Positions 56,858-64,000 of a stretch of DNA of 64,000 nucleotides are shown here, piece after piece. How positions within the stretch are numbered: the first letter of the stretch is position 1; every line of letters starts with the position of its first letter. The stretch is from Gimesia aquarii (lineage in GTDB: Bacteria > Planctomycetota > Planctomycetia > Planctomycetales > Planctomycetaceae). The DNA lies in the NCBI RefSeq assembly GCF_007748195.1, contig NZ_CP037920.1:2357501-2421500 (forward strand). The letters are read 5' to 3'. Position numbers and translations under genes: made by a program. The notes beneath the pieces were generated by a model, which saw only the letters and a program-made list of their open reading frames with translations, searched no databases and had not been told where the DNA came from.

Positions 56858-57769
56858 TTATCTGGATGACTGGGCTTGTTCGATGATGTCGATTCCCACT
56901 AGTTCGCTCCAGGCGGCTAATAGATTTTTAGTGACTGGCCCGACTTCACCATTTCCAATCACAGTGCCGTTGAATTTTGTAGCTGGCATAATGCAGTAAG
57001 GTGTACTTGTAAAAAATGCCTCATCAGCAGTAGTGACATCGTAAGGCAGTAGCTGGCATTCTTCGACTGGCAGATTAAGTTGTTCTGCGAGCTGAAAAAT
57101 CGTTTGTCGACTGATTCCATCCAGACAGTTGATCGTACTTGGTGTGCGAATTCGATTGTTCGACACGAGAAAAAAGTTACCTCCTTTATTCTCTGAGAGA
57201 AAACCATCTGTATCGAGCAATAAACTCTGTGCCATCGGATCGAAAAGCTTTATTTCAGATTCGGCTAATGTATAAGTAAAGCGACTACGATTTTTGATCC
57301 GTGCATCCAGAGACTGGGGAGGTTGAATTCGTGTAAAGGGTGTCACAGCATGGCAACCCGTTTGATAAAAGTCTGCCCAATAGGAAAGGTCGAGAGGTAA
57401 TGTAACAATCATAACCGTCGGTTGAGATTCTGCTGGTTTCTGGCCACTCGAAGGTACCCATTGGCCGGGGGTGATGTTATGAATGATCCAGGCATCAGTA
57501 CCTGTATCGTAACCTGGCTGATTTTTCTCCCAGACTTCCAGAGTGAGCCGTTCGAGTTTATCAGCTGTCATACCGGCTTCGAAGCGTGCTGCTTTTAAAC
57601 TTTGAAACAGACGATTGATATGATCTCGCAAACGATATGGTTTGTGTCCAAAAGTTCGTGTGGATTCAGTAACAGTCATTCCTAGACTAATGGCTCCATC
57701 AAAGATGGAAATTCTTGCTTCATTTGCGGGAACATATTCACCGTTCAGATAAACCAGATTCTGCGTCAT
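56858..57769 (-). CDS. Class IV PLP aminotransferase (branched-chain/D-amino-acid type)
   Basis: 303 aa from ATG 57769, which has AAAGGA 6 nt upstream. Fold-type IV features: NGEYVPANEARISIFDGAISLG, a PLP lysine at K159 in ARIKNRS, Glu193 in FLSENKGGNFFLV and a phosphate-binding TTADEAFFTSTP. The family includes branched-chain amino acid and D-amino acid transaminases and aminodeoxychorismate lyase. The usual NYL after the lysine is replaced by NRSRF, so the substrate is uncertain. The gene follows apbE by 18 bp on the same strand, so the two are co-transcribed. Confidence 0.88.
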   Translation of the reverse strand: MTQNLVYLNGEYVPANEARISIFDGAISLGMTVTESTRTFGHKPYRLRDHINRLFQSLKAARFEAGMTADKLERLTLEVWEKNQPGYDTGTDAWIIHNITPGQWVPSSGQKPAESQPTVMIVTLPLDLSYWADFYQTGCHAVTPFTRIQPPQSLDARIKNRSRFTYTLAESEIKLFDPMAQSLLLDTDGFLSENKGGNFFLVSNNRIRTPSTINCLDGISRQTIFQLAEQLNLPVEECQLLPYDVTTADEAFFTSTPYCIMPATKFNGTVIGNGEVGPVTKNLLAAWSELVGIDIIEQAQSSR

Positions 57770-57787
57770 GTCAGTTCCTTTCAAGTT

Positions 57788-58813
57788 TTAATTCTGTTTC
57801 AGTTCATAGCAGGAAAAACAGGCGGATTCATATTCGACCAATCGCCCGTTTTCGTGTCTGAGAATCAAACACGCAGTTCCTGGTTTGTGGTTGATCAACT
57901 TAATTCCTGGTTCCGGACCGAGTACACTGATGGCTGAAGCGAGACTGTCGGCGGTCATTCCATCTGGAGCAATGACCGTTACGCGGCTTTGATCAGTGAG
58001 GCCTACTCCCGTACGTGGATCAACAATATGCGAGTAACGTTTTCCATTAATTACAACATGTTGCAACGCATCACCTGAAGTGGCAACCGCCGTATTATGT
58101 AATAACAGGTATCGATCGATCTTTCCCTTTTGCTCGTCCCCGGAGGAGATGCCGATCTTCCAGCCACATGTATTTGGTGGAGGATCGCCCAGAACGATAT
58201 CACCGCTGGCATCAATCATGGCGCGGTTCACCCCGATTTTCTTTAATTCTTCGAGTGCGATATCTGCTGCGTATCCTTTTGCAATACCTCCCAGGTCAAG
58301 ACGCATATTCTCTTTCATCAACTCTACCGTTTGATTCTGGTCTGATATACGAACTAGTTTATAGCCGACCATACTACGGGCTGCTTGCAAGCTTTGACTG
58401 TCAGGCAGTTTTTTTCGACGGCGAGCCCGTCTCCAAAGGCGTACAACGGGGCTGATTGTAACGTCAAACGCGCCATTTGTTTCCTTAGAGAGTGATTGAC
58501 TTTTTTTCAGTGTATCTAATATGGGGCGACTGACTTTGATTGGCTTTCCCGGCCCTGATAACCGACATAACTTGTTTAATTCACTTTCAGGGTCATAATC
58601 GCTGAGGATTTTATTAAGTTCCTTTACACGGACAAAAGCATTTTGAGAGGCTTTGTTTGCGATTACCTCGTTCGTTGCATATAATAAAACTCTCCATTGC
58701 ACTCCCATATGCACTTCTTGAAATTCATAGCGAGTAAGAATTTCGCTTTCCGTGCATTGTTGATTGCCTGTTATGGTGGAGAGAAGCAGGCATGTCTGAT
58801 AAACGTATGACAT
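57788..58813 (-). CDS. apbE: FAD:protein FMN transferase ApbE
   Basis: 341 aa from ATG 58813 (AGGG 7 nt upstream; a TTG two codons earlier also opens the frame). It attaches FMN covalently to threonine of target proteins such as Rnf/Nqr subunits and other periplasmic flavoproteins. Motifs visible are FDVTISPVVRLW, MRLDLGGIAKGYAAD, IDASGDIVLG, HIVDPRTG and ADSLASAISVLG. The N-terminus is only weakly hydrophobic, so export is uncertain. No flavinylation target is recognised in the window, and pairing with an aminotransferase gene is unusual. Confidence 0.9.
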   Translation of the reverse strand: MSYVYQTCLLLSTITGNQQCTESEILTRYEFQEVHMGVQWRVLLYATNEVIANKASQNAFVRVKELNKILSDYDPESELNKLCRLSGPGKPIKVSRPILDTLKKSQSLSKETNGAFDVTISPVVRLWRRARRRKKLPDSQSLQAARSMVGYKLVRISDQNQTVELMKENMRLDLGGIAKGYAADIALEELKKIGVNRAMIDASGDIVLGDPPPNTCGWKIGISSGDEQKGKIDRYLLLHNTAVATSGDALQHVVINGKRYSHIVDPRTGVGLTDQSRVTVIAPDGMTADSLASAISVLGPEPGIKLINHKPGTACLILRHENGRLVEYESACFSCYELKQN

Positions 58814-58866
58814 TATCAACCCTGATTGAAGACTGTATAAAGCTTACCAATACGGAGTAACCTAAT

Positions 58867-59910
58867 ATGCTTAGCGTACGTCGCCCTGGTCATTTAATGC
58901 AAGGCAAAGTGGCATTCCTGGCCGCGTTCTTAGTTTCTGTTTCACTGGCAAACGCTGGTGAGACTGAAAAAACGATGAAACCATATACCGAAAAAATTGC
59001 TAACACGGATGTCACATTTGATATGGTTCCCATCCCGGGAGGGGAATTTGTTTTAGGTAGCCCTGCTGGCGAAAAGAAGCGAGAAGATGACGAGGGGCCT
59101 CAGATCAAAGTCAAAATCGAGCCATTCTGGATGGGCAAACATGAAGTCACTTGGAATGAATACGATGTTTGGAGTTTCAATCTGGATATTCAACGCCGAA
59201 AGTTAACACGTGTAAAAGCAGACGCAAAAGAAAAAGCAGCTGACGCAGTGACACGTCCCACGAAGCCTTATACAGATATGACCTTCGATATGGGACACGA
59301 TGGATACCCCGCAATCTGTATGACTCAGTTAGCAGCGAAAACCTATTGTAAATGGTTGAGTGAAAAAACAGGTCACTATTACCGTTTGCCCACAGAAGCA
59401 GAATGGGAATATGCCTGCCGCGCGGGAACAACCACTGCGTATTCTTTTGGTGATGATCCCTCTAAACTGGATGACTATGCCTGGCATTACGCCAACTGCA
59501 ATGATACCTATCAAAAAGTTGGAAAGAAGAAGCCGAACCCTTGGGGATTGTATGACATGCATGGGAATGTTTCCGAGTGGGTACTCGACCAGTATATTCC
59601 CGATGCGTATAAAAAATGGAGCGGTAAAGGCACACTGAAGTTTCCTGTTAATGTACCAACCAAACTTTATCCACGCATTGTTCGCGGTGGTTCCTGGGAC
59701 GATGAACCAGAGGAATTACGAAGTGCCAACCGTATCTATTCCAGTTCAGACTGGAAAATTCAAGATCCTCAACTTCCACAAAGTATTTGGTATCATACCG
59801 ATGCCATTATGGTGGGGTTCCGTGTAGTTCGTCCTCTCAAGGTACCTACAGCCGAAGAACGGAAAAAATACAATCTTGATCCGATCATCCCGGCTGATGA
59901 AGGGCGTTAA
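58867..59910 (+). CDS. Secreted SUMF1 (formylglycine-generating-enzyme-like) protein
   Basis: 347 aa with a signal peptide (about residues 1-30, ending ANA). The SUMF1 domain spans about 45-325: [66 protein letters not shown] and MVGFRVVRP. Cys residues at the catalytic positions of true FGE are missing (SANRIYSS region), so it is more likely a binding or unrelated enzymatic version, as in many planctomycete SUMF1 proteins. GGAG precedes the ATG. It is divergent from apbE and followed by the Gfo/Idh gene after 140 bp. Confidence 0.88.
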   Translation: MLSVRRPGHLMQGKVAFLAAFLVSVSLANAGETEKTMKPYTEKIANTDVTFDMVPIPGGEFVLGSPAGEKKREDDEGPQIKVKIEPFWMGKHEVTWNEYDVWSFNLDIQRRKLTRVKADAKEKAADAVTRPTKPYTDMTFDMGHDGYPAICMTQLAAKTYCKWLSEKTGHYYRLPTEAEWEYACRAGTTTAYSFGDDPSKLDDYAWHYANCNDTYQKVGKKKPNPWGLYDMHGNVSEWVLDQYIPDAYKKWSGKGTLKFPVNVPTKLYPRIVRGGSWDDEPEELRSANRIYSSSDWKIQDPQLPQSIWYHTDAIMVGFRVVRPLKVPTAEERKKYNLDPIIPADEGR

Positions 59911-60050
59911 TCTGACAATAATTAAGTTGTTTAGTTAGAAAATGGTGCATTCGCTGAAAAACAACAAACGATTTCTCTTGCGAAATGCATATATCTTTTA
60001 GAAACCGTATCACACACTAATTCGATTTAAAGATTAGGGAAAGGCCTCTG

Positions 60051-61379
60051 ATGACTCAATCTAATGATCAATCTACCTCAAGACGTGACTTTTTAAAAGT
60101 ATCTACGGCAACTGCTGTAGGAACAGGAGTGCTTTCCTCTTTAGGTTCAACGGCTCATATTTATGCCGGTGGTGACGATAAAGTCAAAGTTGGTCTCGTC
60201 GGTTGTGGAGGCCGTGGTACTGGTGCTGCTTCTCAGGCATTGTCGACTGATGGAAATGTCAAACTGGAAGCGATGGCCGATGCGTTTGATGATCGGTTGG
60301 ACAGAAGTTTGAAAAACCTCCAGAAACAGTTTTCTGGTCGTCCAGAACGAATTGATGTCGCTGAGGAGAAAAAATTTGTCGGTTTCGATGCCTACCAAAA
60401 AGTCCTCGACAGTGGTGTTGATGTGGTGATTTTGGCCACGCCTCCTGGTTTTCGCCCTATTCATTTTGAAGCTGCCGTCAATAAAGGTGTGCATGTCTTC
60501 ATGGAAAAACCGGTTGCTACCGATGTGACTGGAGTTAAAAAAGTGTTGGCGGCTGCTAAGAAAGCCAAGGATAAAAAACTGGCTGTTGGTGTTGGTTTAC
60601 AACGTCATCATCAAGCTCCTTATATCGAAACCATTAACCGTCTGAAAGATGGCGCCATTGGTGATATCACATCAATGCGTTGCTATTGGAACGGTGGTGG
60701 TGTATGGGAACCGCGTTTGGATCGCAAAGATGCGAAGTCAGAAATGGAATACCAGATGCGAAACTGGTATTACTACAACTGGCTCTGTGGTGATCACATT
60801 AATGAGCAGCACATTCACAATATTGATGTCTGCAACTGGCTAAAAGAAGATTTTCCTGTGAAAGCTTATGGCATGGGAGGACGTCAGGTGCGTACCGACA
60901 AGAAGTACGGTGAAATCTATGATCACTTCGCGGTCGAGTTCGAATATGCAGACGGAACCCGCATGTATAGCCAATGTCGACACATTCGCAACTGCTGGAA
61001 TAGTGTGACAGAACACGCTCAAGGAAGTAAAGGTTCTTGCGATATCAGTGGTGCCAAATACCAGACCAATGCCGGTTACAAATGGAAGTATCGTGGCAAA
61101 AAGCCGAATCCCTATCAGGTGGAACACGATGATTTGTTTGCCGCTATCCGTAAGGGAACGCCCTATAACGAAGCTGAATATGGTGCGAAATCAACCATGA
61201 CAGCAATTTTGGGGCGATTGGCAACTTATAGCGGCAAACCCGTCACTTGGGACCAGGCAATGGCTTCCAATGTTAACTTGATGCCCAAAGATTTTTCCTG
61301 GGAAGCAACTCCCATTACAGTTCCAGATGACAATGGATTCTACCCGATTCCAACACCGGGTGCGACGAAAGTCCTCTAA
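60051..61379 (+). CDS. Tat-exported Gfo/Idh/MocA-family oxidoreductase
   Basis: 442 aa. A Tat signal (TSRRDFLKV plus a hydrophobic stretch) opens the protein, so it should fold with its cofactor before export. The Rossmann motif is VGLVGCGGRGTGA (about 46-58), followed by the family's EKPVATD segment (about residue 160) and the HIHNIDVCNWLK catalytic-region helix. Family members oxidise or reduce sugars and inositols with NAD(P). The layout is typical of the many exported planctomycete Gfo/Idh proteins. AAAGG precedes the ATG, and a strong terminator follows at 61403. Confidence 0.92.
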   Translation: MTQSNDQSTSRRDFLKVSTATAVGTGVLSSLGSTAHIYAGGDDKVKVGLVGCGGRGTGAASQALSTDGNVKLEAMADAFDDRLDRSLKNLQKQFSGRPERIDVAEEKKFVGFDAYQKVLDSGVDVVILATPPGFRPIHFEAAVNKGVHVFMEKPVATDVTGVKKVLAAAKKAKDKKLAVGVGLQRHHQAPYIETINRLKDGAIGDITSMRCYWNGGGVWEPRLDRKDAKSEMEYQMRNWYYYNWLCGDHINEQHIHNIDVCNWLKEDFPVKAYGMGGRQVRTDKKYGEIYDHFAVEFEYADGTRMYSQCRHIRNCWNSVTEHAQGSKGSCDISGAKYQTNAGYKWKYRGKKPNPYQVEHDDLFAAIRKGTPYNEAEYGAKSTMTAILGRLATYSGKPVTWDQAMASNVNLMPKDFSWEATPITVPDDNGFYPIPTPGATKVL

Positions 61380-61402
61380 GATCTGTTAGAAATTTCTATC
61401 CC

Positions 61403-61446
61403 AGGCCGATTGGTTTCTCTCGAACCAATCGGCCTTTTTTATTTTT
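61403..61446 (+). terminator. Rho-independent terminator after the Gfo/Idh gene
   Basis: GC-rich perfect 12-bp inverted repeat (arms 61404-61415 and 61423-61434) with a 7-nt loop and a long T-run (61435-61446), 24 nt after the stop codon. A textbook intrinsic terminator. Confidence 0.93.
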
Positions 61447-61510
61447 TCGATTTCAGTATGATTCTGAGACAGATTCTATATTAACATGCATTTCAATTAC
61501 TGATATCAAA

Positions 61511-61960
61511 ATGCCTCATCAGAATCAGATCACGAGCCTTGTCCCCTCTGATTACCTTCAGGCTTTAGAGCTTTGGGAATCTTCCGTGCGTGCTACGCAT
61601 AGTTTTTTGACAGAACAAGAGATTCAGTCTCTCAAACCTCTGGTGCATTCAGAATGTTTGCTGAAGATTCCTTTGTTTTGCATGCGCGACGAGACAGGAG
61701 GCGTGATTGGTTTTATAGGAGTAGACATACCAAAAATTGAAGCGTTGTTTATTGATCCTGCCTGGCGAGGGAAAGGCATCGGCCGCAAATTGCTGGAATA
61801 TGCAATCAACGAACTGCAGGCCGAATTGGTTGATGTTAATGAGCAGAACGAACAGGCACTTAGCTTTTATCAACACATGGGATTTGAAATCGCTCATCGC
61901 TCCGAAGTGGATGGCTTTGGCAAGCCGTATCCTTTATTACACCTCAAACTGCCCGGCTGA
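61511..61960 (+). CDS. GNAT acetyltransferase, YjaB-like
   Basis: 149-aa GNAT protein that would transfer acetyl from acetyl-CoA to an amine. The acetyl-CoA loop is RGKGIGRKLL (about residues 86-95). The remaining pattern (WESSVRATHSFL near the start, ALFIDP, DVNEQNEQALSFYQHMGF and EVDGFGKPYPLLHL at the end) closely matches E. coli YjaB as I recall it. The substrate is unknown. It stands alone after a terminator, with no clear ribosome site. Confidence 0.85.
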   Translation: MPHQNQITSLVPSDYLQALELWESSVRATHSFLTEQEIQSLKPLVHSECLLKIPLFCMRDETGGVIGFIGVDIPKIEALFIDPAWRGKGIGRKLLEYAINELQAELVDVNEQNEQALSFYQHMGFEIAHRSEVDGFGKPYPLLHLKLPG

Positions 61961-62048
61961 AACATTTGAAGTTAATTTTTAAGGTGTATTTCCTAAACGG
62001 ATTTGTTATCTTAAAAGCCTTCCTTTATTCCTACCAGGAGCCAACACC

Positions 62049-63581
62049 ATGCCCACCCGATTCATCCGAAATTCTATTTTGTTTTCTCTCTTGTTGATCT
62101 GTGCAATTCCTGTGTTTGCGGCAGAACCACTTCTTATCGGCGATCGGCGAGAGTTGTTTATTGATGAGGCCCTTGTAGATAAGCTGACAGGTGAGGCTGA
62201 GATTCGATTGCAGCATCCAATATCACGTGAAGTCGTATTTAAATTTGATCAACCCTGGGAGGGGAGTAGTTCCGGGTACCACACCATTTTTAAGGATGGA
62301 GATCTGTATCGGCTCTATTATCGTGGGTCGCATATTATTGTATCGGAAGGTCGCATTAATACAGGAAGCCACAAACCCTTTTATTGTTATGCGGAAAGTA
62401 ATGATGGCATCCATTGGACTCGTCCGGAGCTTGGCATCGTCGAGTTTAAGGGCTCAAAGAAAAACAACATTATTCTGGAGGGGCGAGGTACACATAATTT
62501 TGCACCTTTCAAAGATGAAAACCCGAATTGCAAACCGGCGGCGAAGTATAAGGCGTTAGCAGGCATTCAGAGTGAAGGAGGGCTCTATGCGTTTCAGTCG
62601 ACAGATGGGATTCACTGGAAGCTGATGCAGGAAAAACCGGTGATTACTAAAGGAGCCTTCGATTCACAAAATCTCGCATTTTGGGATTCTGATCAAAAAA
62701 CGTACCGGGCGTATTACCGTATTTTCACGAAAGGAATTACAACCTCCAAAACTTGGAAACCTGAAGGAGACCGTGCGATCAGGACTGCCACATCTGATGA
62801 TTTTCTGAATTGGGGCAATGAAGCTGATTTGACTTACGAAGACTCTCCCAGTGAGCAGCTTTATACAAATCAGATTAAAGCCTATCATCGGGCACCACAT
62901 ATTCGAATCGGCTTTCCTGCCCGCTATATAGAGCGAGGCTGGTCAGAATCAATGAAAGCACTGCCTGATCTCAAACGTCGCGAATTGCGGGCTTCCTCAG
63001 TCGAGCGTTATGGGACTGCTATTAGTGAGGGGCTGTTAATGGCCAGCCGTGATGGCGTACATTTCAAACGCTGGAACGAAGCGTTCCTGCGCCCGGGGCT
63101 CGAACGTTCTGGTACCTGGCAATACGGTCATCAATTTATTGCAGAGCATGTTGTGGAAACTAAGTCTACTCTTCCCGGTGCTCCTGATGAATTATCAATA
63201 TATGCTCCTGAAGATTACTGGCACGGTAAAGGAGGAGCTCTCAGGCGATACACATTGCGGCTTGACGGTTTTACTTCGGTTCGTAGTTCGATGAAGGGGG
63301 GAGAGCTGATTTCCAAGCCGATTATCTTTGAGGGCTCAAAATTATCAGTTAACTTCGCAACTTCAGCCGCCGGTAGCTTGCGCATCGAACTTCAAACTCC
63401 TAAGGGAAAACCAATTCAAGGATTCACTCTTAGAGAATGTGCAGACCTGTTTGGTGATAGTGTGGATCGTATTGTGACATGGAATCAAAATGCAGACGTC
63501 AGCAGTCTTCAGGGAAAACCGATTCGACTCCTCATTCAATTGAAAGATGCCGACTTATTCTCGTTTCAGTTTCAAAAGTGA
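62049..63581 (+). CDS. Secreted beta-propeller-like protein (GH32/43-like fold)
   Basis: 510 aa with a signal peptide (residues 1-25, VFAAEP). The body shows repeated propeller-like strands: FKDGDLYRLYYRG, YCYAESNDGIHWTRPELG, GLYAFQSTDGIHWKLM, LAFWDSDQKTYRAYYRIF and LMASRDGVHFKRW. Repeated SxDGxHW motifs are typical of five-bladed glycoside hydrolase-like (GH32/GH43/GH117-type) domains. A beta-sandwich-like C-terminus follows (SAAGSLRIELQTPKGKPI). Catalytic acids cannot be assigned by eye. CAGGAG lies 8 nt before ATG 62049. It probably acts on polysaccharide outside the cell, and is convergent with the DUF1552 gene one base away. Confidence 0.8.
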   Translation: MPTRFIRNSILFSLLLICAIPVFAAEPLLIGDRRELFIDEALVDKLTGEAEIRLQHPISREVVFKFDQPWEGSSSGYHTIFKDGDLYRLYYRGSHIIVSEGRINTGSHKPFYCYAESNDGIHWTRPELGIVEFKGSKKNNIILEGRGTHNFAPFKDENPNCKPAAKYKALAGIQSEGGLYAFQSTDGIHWKLMQEKPVITKGAFDSQNLAFWDSDQKTYRAYYRIFTKGITTSKTWKPEGDRAIRTATSDDFLNWGNEADLTYEDSPSEQLYTNQIKAYHRAPHIRIGFPARYIERGWSESMKALPDLKRRELRASSVERYGTAISEGLLMASRDGVHFKRWNEAFLRPGLERSGTWQYGHQFIAEHVVETKSTLPGAPDELSIYAPEDYWHGKGGALRRYTLRLDGFTSVRSSMKGGELISKPIIFEGSKLSVNFATSAAGSLRIELQTPKGKPIQGFTLRECADLFGDSVDRIVTWNQNADVSSLQGKPIRLLIQLKDADLFSFQFQK

Positions 63582-63582
63582 A

Positions 63583-64000
63583 TTAAATCAAGCCCTTTAA
63601 TTCACCAGTACTGTCGCCGAAGCGATCTGCTTTGATACCCATACGGTTGAGCATCGAAACATAAAGGTTGCACATCGGGGTGTCCTTAGGAGCTGTTAAA
63701 CGACGATCAGTGCGAATCGTATCCCCGCCTTTACCTGCGAGAATAACAGGCAGGTTGTGTTCGGTATGCCGATTTCCATCTTTGATAGTAGAACCAAAGA
63801 GCAGCATGGAATTGTCAAGCAGGGTGGATTCACCTTCACTCAGTGAACGCATTTTATCAATCACGTAAGCTAACTGCTTGATGTGCCAGGTTCCGATGGC
63901 TTCATACATATTGCGTTCTTTTTGTTGTTCACGGTGGTGCGATAGCTGATGGAAACTCCCTTTGACACCATCCAGGAACGAGAAATTACGTCCCGTTTGC
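63583..64000 (-). CDS. DUF1552 protein, 3' part (runs off the window)
   Basis: The frame continues past the window's right edge; the internal ATG at 63909 is not the start. The visible ~139 residues match the C-terminal part of DUF1552: TGRNFSFLDGVKGSFHQLSHH, then LLDNSMLLFGSTIKDGN, HNLPVILAGKGGDTI and a final LNRMGIK segment. DUF1552 proteins are Tat-exported planctomycete proteins of unknown function, usually paired with DUF1592/DUF1587 proteins, which may lie upstream beyond this window. Confidence 0.88.
   Translation of the reverse strand, partial: QTGRNFSFLDGVKGSFHQLSHHREQQKERNMYEAIGTWHIKQLAYVIDKMRSLSEGESTLLDNSMLLFGSTIKDGNRHTEHNLPVILAGKGGDTIRTDRRLTAPKDTPMCNLYVSMLNRMGIKADRFGDSTGELKGLI

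Overview
The window looks like a chromosomal segment of a planctomycete (order Planctomycetales, possibly Gimesia-like; the genus is only a guess). The evidence is the density of families typical of that phylum: four DUF1559 proteins with prepilin-type N-termini plus two DUF1559/SUMF1 fusions, DUF1501 and DUF1552 proteins, an ASPIC/UnbV-VCBS protein, an NPCBM-domain protein, secreted SUMF1 and Tat-exported Gfo/Idh/MocA proteins, and many GT-C (PMT/ArnT-like) membrane glycosyltransferases. The DNA is moderately AT-rich and gene-dense. It has one tRNA gene and no rRNA, CRISPR array or intact insertion sequence.

Region 1 (1-6.1 kb) is housekeeping: the end of a membrane protein, a UvsE UV-damage endonuclease, a small membrane protein, class I fructose-bisphosphate aldolase, an NPCBM lipoprotein-like exported protein, a DinB-fold protein, a stand-alone ScdA_N/DUF542-like domain and a short-chain dehydrogenase.

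Region 2 (6.3-35.7 kb) is the striking part. Eleven genes lie on the same strand: a GYF-domain membrane protein, a DUF1559 pseudopilin-like protein, a GT39-like glycosyltransferase, a 1770-aa EF-hand protein, a DUF1559+SUMF1 fusion, an alpha/beta hydrolase, a 3365-aa EF-hand protein, a second DUF1559+SUMF1 fusion, two more GT39-like enzymes, and a DegT-family enzyme with His in place of the PLP lysine. The two giant proteins have a signal peptide, tandem multi-EF-hand units (4 x 410 aa and 9 x 353 aa, exactly periodic in the DNA), and a related C-terminal membrane anchor. Each giant is followed directly by its own DUF1559-SUMF1 fusion. I infer a duplicated cell-surface system: calcium-binding giant proteins, a dedicated pseudopilin-like partner, and membrane glycosyltransferases that may decorate them.

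Region 3 (35.7-42.9 kb) holds a possibly decayed integrase remnant beside tRNA-Ser(GGA), a small coiled-coil protein, a BON-domain protein, two GT-C-like membrane proteins and a secreted PHP-domain metallohydrolase.

Region 4 (43-55 kb) is mostly minus strand. It contains a Tat-exported DUF1501 protein, a secreted FAD-dependent oxidoreductase, a lipoprotein, DUF1559, an IclR regulator, and a TPR / ASPIC-UnbV / GT-C gene trio.

Region 5 (55.3-64 kb) contains another DUF1559-lipoprotein pair, a class IV aminotransferase next to ApbE, a secreted SUMF1 protein, a Tat-exported Gfo/Idh/MocA oxidoreductase, a YjaB-like acetyltransferase, a secreted beta-propeller-like protein and the 3' part of a DUF1552 gene running off the end.

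All domain calls come from reading motifs by eye. No database search was run.
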